Source: Acidaminobacter sp. (lineage in GTDB: Bacteria > Bacillota > Clostridia > Peptostreptococcales > Acidaminobacteraceae). Taken from it: a DNA stretch of 37,597 nucleotides. The notes beneath the pieces were generated by a model that ran no database searches, was not told the origin of the DNA, and was given only the letters and a program-made list of their open reading frames with translations. The position numbers and the translations under genes were made by a program. Shown here piece by piece: positions 23,373 to 30,430 of the stretch (positions are counted from its first letter, which is position 1; the number at the start of each line of letters is the position of its first letter). The DNA lies in assembly GCF_030247605.1 (NCBI RefSeq), contig NZ_JAOTSB010000027.1, forward strand, positions 1 to 37,597, in the 5' to 3' direction.

Positions 23373-23690
23373 TTAGAGGTGTGCCTCGATCATCTCTTTA
23401 ATGCCGGCTTTCGTCGCTCTGTCTTTCGTCGCGTCTGCGACCTTCTGACCGTCTTTGTAAAGGATAATGGTAGGAAGCCCTAAAACTTTTTGGGAGATGG
23501 CTAAGCGGCGTGCCTGATTCGTGTTGAGTTTGCCAAATTTGACCTTGCCTTCATATTCCGCTGCGAGGGCTTCGACATCCGGCATGAGCGCTAAACATGG
23601 CGCACAGCTGTCACCCCAGTAATCCACGAGCACAAAGCCCTCTGCTTGCAATACTTCTTGTTCGAAATTATTCTGGTCTAATACTAACAT
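23373..23690 (-). CDS. thioredoxin-like protein with WGDSCAPC active site
   Basis: A 105-residue thioredoxin fold. The redox motif is CAPC (residues 29-32) in WGDSCAPC rather than WCGPC. The cis-proline loop is [11 protein letters not shown]. This variant type occurs in clostridia, where some members work with glycine, sarcosine or betaine reductases or persulfide chemistry. It is the first gene of the unit thioredoxin, CsoR-like, ACR3-like. The ATG follows TAGGAGGAAATT. Its probable promoter is more than 400 bases upstream, beyond a duplicated structured element. Confidence 0.92.
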   Translation of the reverse strand: MLVLDQNNFEQEVLQAEGFVLVDYWGDSCAPCLALMPDVEALAAEYEGKVKFGKLNTNQARRLAISQKVLGLPTIILYKDGQKVADATKDRATKAGIKEMIEAHL

Positions 23691-23745
23691 GTAATTTCCT
23701 CCTAATAGGTCGCTCTATGGGCGATTTTGATTGGCTAACAGACGT

Positions 23746-23918
23746 GCACAAAGAAAGGTGGCGCCGAGCGAAGAGAGCTTGCTCTCTGAAGTATGGCGTT
23801 ATCTTTCTTTGTATAGGGCGCAGCCCGCGACCGAAGCGCAGCCTTGAGTCACGCAAAGCGTGGCTTAAGGCGAAGCGAGGTTCACGGCTGATGAAATATT
23901 ACAGTAATACTTCAGTCC
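23746..23918. repeat. 173-base structured element, copy A
   Basis: It starts GTGCACAAAG. A hairpin closed by AAAGAAAG (23750-23757) and CTTTCTTT (23803-23810) follows, with AGAGAGCTTGCTCTCT inside. Next come GTATAGGGCGCAGCCCGCGA and CCGAAGCGCAGCC, then a CACGCAAAGCGTGGC hairpin, then TATTACAGTAATACTTCAG. Copy B repeats it with few differences. Confidence 0.88.
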
Positions 23919-24091
23919 GCACAAAGTAAGGTGGCAACATGCGAAGAGAGCTTGCTCTCTGAAGTATGGCGTTATCTTTCTTTGAATAGGGCGCAGCCCG
24001 CGACCGAAGCGCAGCCTTGAGTCACGCAAAGCGTGGCTTAAGGCGAAGCGAGGTTCACGGCTGACGAAATATTACAGTAATACTTCAGTCC
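23919..24091. repeat. 173-base structured element, copy B
   Basis: Direct tandem copy of 23746-23918 at an exact offset of 173. Most changes lie in the first 25 bases and one in the closing stem (AAAGTAAG against CTTTCTTT). Confidence 0.88.
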
Positions 24092-24103
24092 GCGTCACCG
24101 AGT

Positions 24104-24163
24104 TTTATACCCCCTTAGGGTATCTATATATTAGTTTTACCATAGGCACACCCCCCCTGTCAA
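24104..24163 (-). promoter_or_regulatory. thioredoxin promoter and symmetric CsoR-type operator
   Basis: ATACCCCCTTAGGGTAT (24107-24123) has perfect six-base arms ATACCC/GGGTAT and a five-base spacer, close to published CsoR/CstR operator style. On the minus strand GGGGGTATAAAA places a -10-like TATAAA (24109-24104) at its edge. A TTGACA at 24163-24158 with TAAAAC about 18 bases on is the alternative promoter, which would place the operator just downstream as a roadblock. Confidence 0.6.
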
Positions 24164-24239
24164 GGGGCATTCGAGCAAAAAAGAGCAGCGATCGCCGATT
24201 TTCTGACTCACGCTGCCCTCATGTCTTTTTAAAAACCCA

Positions 24240-25031
24240 TTACCTTTTGATATAAAAACACTCCACTGTTTTTCGAACATCCGCAAAATTTTCTATCAAA
24301 CGGTTCTTGATTTGTAAAACACTCTCATGCTGAAAGCTCTTCGCCTCTGTTGGGCACCGTCGGATACAGCTGCAGCAGCGGATACATTTCTCTGCTTCGA
24401 TTTTTGAAAAGTCCGTGCTGTCAATGGCAGCCGTCGGGCAAAAGGCTGCGCAAATGCCGCAGCGAATGCAGGCATCCGTCGTGACCGGTGCCATAGGTGG
24501 CATAACCCCACGCGGTTTATAAGGCGTATTGCCGCTGACAGTGACATAGTCCGCGTCCTTCACCGCGGCCACTGCGAGTTCAGCGCTCTTCGCGCCAAAT
24601 GCCTCTGCCACAGCCAGATCGTTTTCATCCGGCCGACCGGAAGCGACCCGGGTTGTATAAGAATGCTCGCCTACGAAGGCAGCGCCGGACAACCCGAGAA
24701 ACCCCCGCGACGTCAATAAATCCCTGAGTTCAATCAGTGCATCTTCGTAATCTCGGTTTCCATAGACCACCGCCATAATGACCGGCGTCCCATTGCCCTT
24801 GAGACGAACCATCCACTCTGCCATCAGTTCCGGAATACGCCCTGCATAGACAGGCACACCAAACACCACTAGATCCTCAGACCCAAATTCAAGTGTGAAA
24901 TCCCTATTTTGAGGAAGAGTCAGATCATAAGCTTTAGAAACCAAGCCTGCGCCAGCGCCTATAGCTTCCACAATTTTTTTCGTATTTTCGGTGGGACTGA
25001 AATATATCAGTGTTACATTTTGTGGCTTCAT
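24240..25031 (-). CDS. EFR1 family flavodoxin-ferredoxin
   Basis: A protein of 263 residues. The N-terminal half is a flavodoxin domain with the FMN loop YFSPTENTKKIV and VFGVPVYAGRIPE. The C-terminal 75 residues carry two [4Fe-4S] clusters: CIRCGICAAFCPTAAI and CIRCCSCIRRCPTEA. EFR1 proteins are electron carriers of anaerobes and often lie near redox-stress genes. ATG at 25031 follows GGAGG by ten bases; a longer frame to 25049 would start at a TTG inside it. Monocistronic, upstream of the thioredoxin regulon and downstream of the two-component genes. Partner enzymes are unknown. Confidence 0.93.
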   Translation of the reverse strand: MKPQNVTLIYFSPTENTKKIVEAIGAGAGLVSKAYDLTLPQNRDFTLEFGSEDLVVFGVPVYAGRIPELMAEWMVRLKGNGTPVIMAVVYGNRDYEDALIELRDLLTSRGFLGLSGAAFVGEHSYTTRVASGRPDENDLAVAEAFGAKSAELAVAAVKDADYVTVSGNTPYKPRGVMPPMAPVTTDACIRCGICAAFCPTAAIDSTDFSKIEAEKCIRCCSCIRRCPTEAKSFQHESVLQIKNRLIENFADVRKTVECFYIKR

Positions 25032-25069
25032 GTCGTGTTGTACCTCCAAGTCGAGATGATGTAATTAAA

Positions 25070-25108
25070 GAGGGAGGAATGTATTAACCTCATCCCTCCC
25101 TCTCATTA
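25070..25108 (-). terminator. terminator of the PhoB/PhoR operon
   Basis: On the minus strand GAGGGAGG (25102-25095) pairs with CCTCCCTC (25077-25070) and TTTAATT follows. Confidence 0.8.
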
Positions 25109-25157
25109 TAAACGCCTTCACGTACTTATTACAACTCATACAACTCTTATATCTTTT

Positions 25158-26933
25158 CTAGAGCACCCGCTGCCCCGCATCCGTCCTTGGAAGCTTCGCG
25201 GTAAATTCACTGCCCTTGCCCGGCTCTGACTTGACGGAGATCACCCCGCCAAAAGACAGGACGATATGCTTCACAATGGCCAGCCCCAGGCCGGTACCGC
25301 CCACATCTCTGGAGCGGGCCTTATCCACCCGGTAGAAGCGCTCAAACAGCCGCCCAAGGTGATCTCGCTCTATCCCAATGCCGTTGTCGCGGACCGAAAG
25401 GGTGATGTCCTTAGCGTCAAAAGTCACCTTGACCGTCACATGACCGCCCTCCGGCGTGTACTTGACGGCGTTGTCAATTAAATTGATCACCATCTGCTTA
25501 AACCAGTTCGGGTTGCCATGAAGAATTGGCAGCGTCTCCGGCAGCAGCTTCTGAATGGCAATGGACTTCGTCGCCGCGCTGTCTTCGAGCATAAGCACCA
25601 CATCACAGATGGTCTTCCTTAAATCAATTGGCTCATAGACACCATCCTCGGTCCTGCGCTCAATGTCCGTCAGGATCAGCAGGTCATCGATCAGCTCGCT
25701 GAGGCGCGTGGCTTCAGACTCGACAATTTCCAGGAATCTGTCCCGTACCCTGACGTCGTCCACTGCACCGCCCCGCAAGGTTTCCACAAACCCCTTGATG
25801 CTGGTCAGCGGCGTCTTCAGCTCGTGTGAGACGTTGGCGACAAACTGCTTGCGCATGGTTTCCAGCTGGCGTATTTCCGTAATATCCTGGAAAATCATGA
25901 CGACACCAATATTGCGGCCACCCTCCTTGAATTCCCGGATTGGATTCGCGTAGACGTTGTAGACGTCCCGGCCGGCGGCGGTCAGTTCAATCTCCCGGAC
26001 GGTCGGCTCGTTGGTTTTCATCAAGCCCGTAAGCGTCTCCACCATTTTGGAGTTGCGCACGAAGTCCAGGATGTAGCGGCCTTTAGGCTCGAGACCATCA
26101 GCACCAAAAATCTTCTTGGCGGAGCCGTTGATAAACAGAATCCGAAGCTCCCGGTCCACCGCAATAACCGGATTGAGCACGCTGGACAGGATGGCGTTCA
26201 TTTGGGTATTCTGGGCACCGGTCTCCTCCAGTTTGACCTTCAGCTCATCACTCATGGTGTTGAAACTCCTGGCCAGCTCCCCAAACTCATCCCCTGAGTC
26301 GGCATAAACCTTCTCGCCGTAATACCCCGACGCAATGCGCTTGGTGGCGCTGCTCATTTCCTTGATTGGCCGCATCAGGGACACGATCCAGCGGTACCCC
26401 AGGGTCAGCGCGGCCACGAGGCCAATCACCGCGACCCCAATGACAATCTGGATCAAATTGCGCGTATACTGATCCACCGAGGTCAGCGGCACCGCCAGTC
26501 TAATGACAGCCACCTCGCTGTCCGGCGCCGGATTCGGCACCGCCACATATAAAAGCTCTGTGCCGATGGTCGCTGAAGCCCTGCTGCTCCGCCCCACCTG
26601 ACCCGCCATGGCAATTACAACCTCAGCGCGGCTCCCATGATTTTCAAGGGTCTCCGCCGGCTGGCTGGAATCGTAGAGGACAACCCCATCCGCCGCAATC
26701 AAAGTAATCCGAAAGTCCAGATCCCTGGACAGAGTCTGAAACTCCGGCGTCACATTGCCAAGGTCGTCCCCTTCCATTTCAAGGAGGCGCGAAATGTACC
26801 TGGCATCCGAGCTCAGACGCTCTTCAATGCCGTTCATGTAACTTTGGCGGATCAGGCTGTTGGACATCAGTGCCATAAACAGCACCGTGAGAATAATGAT
26901 AAACGAAAAAATGGCAAACAATCTTCTTTGCAT
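25158..26933 (-). CDS. PhoR/WalK-like sensor histidine kinase
   Basis: A 591-residue membrane kinase. A first membrane helix lies at about 7-29, an extracytoplasmic sensor at about 30-155, and a second helix at about 160-180. A HAMP domain (IKEMSSATKRIASGYYGEKV), a PAS domain (about 245-350), a HisKA domain with VSHELKTPLTSIKGF (His370), and an ATPase domain with NLIDNAVKYTPEGG and DNGIGI follow. It is 45 bases after the response regulator gene, in the usual order. This architecture is that of Bacillota PhoR, and with two phoU genes nearby phosphate sensing is the best guess; a cell-wall role (WalK-like) is the alternative. The sensor holds a motif copy (26562-26569) in an RASATIGT loop. Confidence 0.9.
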   Translation of the reverse strand: MQRRLFAIFSFIIILTVLFMALMSNSLIRQSYMNGIEERLSSDARYISRLLEMEGDDLGNVTPEFQTLSRDLDFRITLIAADGVVLYDSSQPAETLENHGSRAEVVIAMAGQVGRSSRASATIGTELLYVAVPNPAPDSEVAVIRLAVPLTSVDQYTRNLIQIVIGVAVIGLVAALTLGYRWIVSLMRPIKEMSSATKRIASGYYGEKVYADSGDEFGELARSFNTMSDELKVKLEETGAQNTQMNAILSSVLNPVIAVDRELRILFINGSAKKIFGADGLEPKGRYILDFVRNSKMVETLTGLMKTNEPTVREIELTAAGRDVYNVYANPIREFKEGGRNIGVVMIFQDITEIRQLETMRKQFVANVSHELKTPLTSIKGFVETLRGGAVDDVRVRDRFLEIVESEATRLSELIDDLLILTDIERRTEDGVYEPIDLRKTICDVVLMLEDSAATKSIAIQKLLPETLPILHGNPNWFKQMVINLIDNAVKYTPEGGHVTVKVTFDAKDITLSVRDNGIGIERDHLGRLFERFYRVDKARSRDVGGTGLGLAIVKHIVLSFGGVISVKSEPGKGSEFTAKLPRTDAGQRVL

Positions 26934-26977
26934 AGACGCTCCTATCCTATGTCATGTTTTCCACAGCGGCCTCTGTC

Positions 26978-27718
26978 TTACTTAAGTTTGTACCCTACCC
27001 CACGCACGGTCTCGATCAAATTGCCGTGCTGCTCATCCTCGATCTTGCTTCGAAGATGGCGGATGTGAACATCCACTGTTCTTGTTTCTCCAAAATAGTC
27101 ATAGCCCCAGATCTCGTCCAGCAGCAGGTTGCGGGTCAGTACTTTGCCGCGGTTTTCCGCCAGCATTTTAAGCAGGGAAAATTCCTTAAGGGTCAGGACG
27201 TACACCTTGGCGCCTCTTCTGACTTCATGCTTGTCCAGATCAATTTCAATGTCTTCGACCCTGATGACACCCGTGCTCGCTGTCTCTTCCGGCTGCGTCT
27301 TCGCCCGCCTGAGCACGGTACGGATCCGCGCCTCCAGTTCCCTGACGCTGAAAGGTTTGGTCATGTAGTCATCTGCGCCAATTTCCAGTCCCACTATGCG
27401 GTCGGTCTCGCTGCCCCTGGCAGTCACCATGATGACAGCGGTATGGCTCAGCTCCTCGGTGCGGCGGATCCGGTTGCAGATCTCAATGCCGTCCATTTTA
27501 GGCAGCATCAGATCCAGGACGACGAGATCAGGACGCTCTTCGCCGACCAGCCTGTAACCGGTCTCCCCGTCAAAAGCCGCAAGGACCGTATAGCCGGTGG
27601 CCTCCAGATTGTAGCGGATGAGCTCTGAAATGTTCTGGTCGTCCTCTATTATCAAAATCTTTGTCTTTGGCTGGGCGGTCGCGGCAACCTGCCCCTGGCC
27701 TGAAGTACCTGAATTCAT
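26978..27718 (-). CDS. OmpR/PhoB-family response regulator
   Basis: A 246-residue regulator. The receiver domain shows IIEDD, the phospho-acceptor in VVLDLMLPKMDG and the conserved lysine in MTKPF. The winged-helix DNA-binding domain ends TVDVHIRHLRSKIEDEQHGNLIETVRGVGYKLK, typical of PhoB/PhoP. ATG at 27718 is chosen after GGAGGTG; a longer frame would begin with the GTG inside that site. A Pro/Ala/Gln-rich N-terminal tail of about 15 residues precedes the receiver. It is divergent from nhaC across 160 bases that contain TTTAACATTAAT, a possible autoregulatory Pho-type box. Confidence 0.92.
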   Translation of the reverse strand: MNSGTSGQGQVAATAQPKTKILIIEDDQNISELIRYNLEATGYTVLAAFDGETGYRLVGEERPDLVVLDLMLPKMDGIEICNRIRRTEELSHTAVIMVTARGSETDRIVGLEIGADDYMTKPFSVRELEARIRTVLRRAKTQPEETASTGVIRVEDIEIDLDKHEVRRGAKVYVLTLKEFSLLKMLAENRGKVLTRNLLLDEIWGYDYFGETRTVDVHIRHLRSKIEDEQHGNLIETVRGVGYKLK

Positions 27719-27877
27719 GCAATACACCTCCAGCGTTATCTTCTTTAATATACCCGATTAATGTTAAATTCACGTTATAGCCGTAAATTTTTTTGCCTAC
27801 TTTTAAGGATGACTTATTCTGTCATGGCAACTATGATAATATAAGAATGATCGCAGTCACAACTCAGGAGGTCTCAC

Positions 27878-29398
27878 ATGCCTGATCATCCGTCACCGAA
27901 GCAAACTGTTCATCAAACCTCTGGAATGTCAGATCCGGTGCCATCGGCAAAAAGCGCACTTGATCCCACCGGGCCAAAGCCCCTGTCCACCCTGGTCGTC
28001 AGCCTGGGCCTGCTCATCACGATCTCAGCCCTGGGCGCGTCCATAGCGTTCGGAAAGCCCATCTACTGGGGGCTGGTGACCGGTTACCTGATCTTCCTCG
28101 GCCTCGCCCTGCACGCCGGCTATTCCGTCAGGCCGCTGGTTCGAGCGTCGCTCGACAGTATCTACAAAGTCAAAACGGTGCTTATGATGCTGGCCCTGGT
28201 GGGCATGATCATTCCCCTGTGGATGCAGACGGGGGTCCTGGCCTCCTTAATGGCCTATTCCATTGACGCGTTTTCCGGCTTTAATCTGGCGGTGGCAGCT
28301 TATCTGTCCAGCGTCGCCGTGTCCATGATCCTAGGCTCCGGCATTGGGACCACCTCTACCGTAGGACTGGTCTTCATAGCGATTGCCAGAAGCATTGGGC
28401 TGAACGAGGCCATGATCGTGGGCGCCGTGGTTTCAGGGGCCTACACGGGCGACCGAACCTCCCTCATGTCGAGCAATTTCAACCTCGTCTCGGAAATTAC
28501 CGGTACGGATTTGAAAGGAAATTTCGTTTATATGTTGTCATCCACCCTTCCAGTGTTTATAATGACAACCATATCCTATGGTTTATTCGGACCCTCTGCC
28601 AGCGATTCACAGGCCCAGTCCCTTGACGCCCTCAGGCAGCTCTTGGGTCAGAGCTTTGAAATCGCTCCCGCCCAGCTGATTCCACCCGCAGTGATGCTGT
28701 TTTTCGTGCTCGTCCTGCGCCAGAACATGGTCGTCAGTCTTGGCGCGGCACTCGTCCTCAGCATTGGGAGCGGCCTCCTTGGGGGCGGCTTCGAGTGGAT
28801 GCCTCTGCTCACCGGTCTCGAAGGCAGCGGTCCCCTTGGCGCCTTGTTTTCAGGCAGCGGCCTGACCTCTATGATGGGCGCGCTGCTGCTCATAGCCATT
28901 GCCTCTGCCCTGAGCGGTCTGTTTCAGTTGATTCGCTGTCTCGAGCCGCTTCTGGACAGAGCCTCAAGACATCTCGGCACCAGAGGCCACCTGATCTTCT
29001 CTACGGGCATGATCAGTCTGCTGGTCAGTCTGGTCTCCGGCAATCAAACCATGACCACGCTGATCACCGGCAATTACTTTAAAGAAAAGTACGACGCTTT
29101 CAAGATCGACCGCCGTTTGCTGGCCCGGACCATCAGCGATACCGGCGTGGTGTGCGTGCCGCTCATTCCGTGGAATATCAACGGCATCCTGGTGGCCACC
29201 GTCACCGGCGTCTCTACCGCGGCCTACCTGCCCTACGCTTTATCCAGCTGGCTTTTGCCCGCCATCACACTCTATTTCGCAGCCAGAGGCTTACATAAAA
29301 CAATACGGCTTGGCGCGCCTGAAGCGACTATGATCCAGCGGATCGCTTCCAGTGCTCTGCCGATAGGTGACCATCGGCACAACGAGGGATCCAAATGA
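27878..29398 (+). CDS. NhaC-type Na+/H+ antiporter
   Basis: A 506-residue membrane protein with about 11-12 hydrophobic helices. The NhaC signature is seen in GAVVSGAYTGDRTSLMSSNFNLVSEITGTD (about 185-214), with further conserved SGNQTMTTLITGNYF and WNINGILVATVTGV. It exchanges sodium for protons across the membrane and helps pH or Na+ balance in anaerobes. The ATG follows AGGAGGTCTCAC. The cytoplasmic N-terminal tail of about 35 residues contains PSAK coded by a motif copy (27940-27949). The last residues are coded by a second copy with an adjoining mirror (29360-29379). The next gene starts 32 bases on and is probably co-transcribed. Confidence 0.9.
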   Translation: MPDHPSPKQTVHQTSGMSDPVPSAKSALDPTGPKPLSTLVVSLGLLITISALGASIAFGKPIYWGLVTGYLIFLGLALHAGYSVRPLVRASLDSIYKVKTVLMMLALVGMIIPLWMQTGVLASLMAYSIDAFSGFNLAVAAYLSSVAVSMILGSGIGTTSTVGLVFIAIARSIGLNEAMIVGAVVSGAYTGDRTSLMSSNFNLVSEITGTDLKGNFVYMLSSTLPVFIMTTISYGLFGPSASDSQAQSLDALRQLLGQSFEIAPAQLIPPAVMLFFVLVLRQNMVVSLGAALVLSIGSGLLGGGFEWMPLLTGLEGSGPLGALFSGSGLTSMMGALLLIAIASALSGLFQLIRCLEPLLDRASRHLGTRGHLIFSTGMISLLVSLVSGNQTMTTLITGNYFKEKYDAFKIDRRLLARTISDTGVVCVPLIPWNINGILVATVTGVSTAAYLPYALSSWLLPAITLYFAARGLHKTIRLGAPEATMIQRIASSALPIGDHRHNEGSK

Positions 29399-29429
29399 CC
29401 TCTCGACCAATTGAATGGAGGATTTGACC

Positions 29430-30170
29430 ATGACTGAACCCAACCAACCTGCACAACCGGCTCAACCTGCTAAGCCAAAGAAAGTTAAATATCCCGAAAT
29501 TGAGATTGGCGGCGAGCGCTTCCTGCGCATTCCCATCAAGACCCACGTTGTCATGTTTGGCGATCAACTGAAGGAAATCGTCGACACCTACGCCAGGGAG
29601 CACCTGGAAAAGGACGACATCCTGTTTATTACGGAAAAGATCGTCGCGATCACTCAGGGCCGCGCGCACTATATGAAGGATATCAAGCCGCGCAAGCTGG
29701 CTAAAGTGCTCTCCAAGTATGTCACCAAGACGCCGGCCGGCATTGGCCTGGGCATTCCTGAAACCATGGAAATGGCCCTCAGGGAGTGCGGAGTGCCGCG
29801 CATCATGATGGCGGCGGCGGCCAGCGCAGTGACGAAGCCTCTTGGAAAGAAAGGCGTCTTCTACCAGCTCGCGGGCTACAAGGCGTCGTCCATTGACGGC
29901 CCAACGCCGAATACCCTGCCGCCGTACAACCAATGTGTCGTCCTGGGGCCGGACAAGCCTGACGAGGTCGCCCGGGAAATCAGCGCCCACCTCAGGGGCA
30001 TCAAGGTGGCGATTGCGGACATCAATGACATCAGCGGCGTCATTTTGGGCACTTCCCATCCGGGCATGGACAGGCTTAAAATTGCGAAAATCCTGAAGGA
30101 TAACCCGCTTGGGCAGGACCTGGAGCAGACCCCTATGGGGATTATCAGAAAGATTTCGAGTGAGCTTTAG
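29430..30170 (+). CDS. CofE-like (F420-0:gamma-glutamyl ligase fold) protein
   Basis: A 246-residue protein. After a PAQPAQPAKPKK tail it shows a CofE-like core: DDILFITEKIVAITQGR (about 60-76), PAGIGLGIPETMEMALRECG, and PNTLPPYNQCVVLGPDKPDEVAREI. CofE adds glutamate to coenzyme F420 in archaea and actinobacteria. F420 synthesis is not expected in clostridia, and no cofC, cofD or fbiC gene is nearby. The protein may therefore act on another acid or tail. ATG at 29430 follows GGAGG by eight bases. It is co-directional with nhaC and ends at the hairpin 30277-30326. Function unknown beyond the fold. Confidence 0.8.
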   Translation: MTEPNQPAQPAQPAKPKKVKYPEIEIGGERFLRIPIKTHVVMFGDQLKEIVDTYAREHLEKDDILFITEKIVAITQGRAHYMKDIKPRKLAKVLSKYVTKTPAGIGLGIPETMEMALRECGVPRIMMAAAASAVTKPLGKKGVFYQLAGYKASSIDGPTPNTLPPYNQCVVLGPDKPDEVAREISAHLRGIKVAIADINDISGVILGTSHPGMDRLKIAKILKDNPLGQDLEQTPMGIIRKISSEL

Positions 30171-30180
30171 AAAAGAGGGA

Positions 30181-30430
30181 GAAACTGGGGGTCGATAGGC
30201 CAAAGGCCGCTGACACCCGGTTTCTTTTAAATGAAAGATGGAACTTGGTGTCAGACACCGAGTTTCTCTCAAACGAAAGAGAGAGCCTGGTGAAAGCGTG
30301 ACGCTTCACTGAGGCTCTCTCTTTTATTGTTGTGAAACCGGGGGTCGATAGGCCAAAAGCCGCTGACACCGAGTTTCTCTTGTTGTGAAACTGGGGGTCG
30401 ATAGGCCAAAGGCCGCTGACACCGAGTTTC
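30181..30430. repeat. cluster of composite palindromic elements
   Basis: Three 44-base units (30181-30224, 30334-30377, 30387-30430) share GAAAC, GGGGGTCGATAGGCC, GGCCGCTGACACC or a close variant, and GTTTC. A simple palindrome GGTGTCAGACACC lies at 30247-30259. The last unit ends on the first base of the ilvA stop codon complement (30430). Units differ at paired positions (CCAAAGG versus CCAAAAG, CGG versus GAG ends). Confidence 0.88.
30277..30326 (+). terminator. terminator of the nhaC-cofE-like operon
   Basis: AAGAGAGAGCCT pairs with AGGCTCTCTCTT, with an inner GTGAA.../...TTCAC stem, and TTTATT follows. It works in the plus direction and lies inside the palindrome cluster. Confidence 0.75.

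Larger units (their letters stand above)
23691..24239. other. spacer with a tandem structured repeat and an operator
   Basis: There is no gene in these 550 bases. The spacer is mostly the two 173-base repeats (23746-24091). The operator-like inverted repeat ATACCCCCTTAGGGTAT follows, then a C7 run with a -35-like TTGACA on the minus strand (24163-24158), then the end of the EFR1 gene spacer. The thioredoxin transcript would carry both repeats in its leader. Confidence 0.65.
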
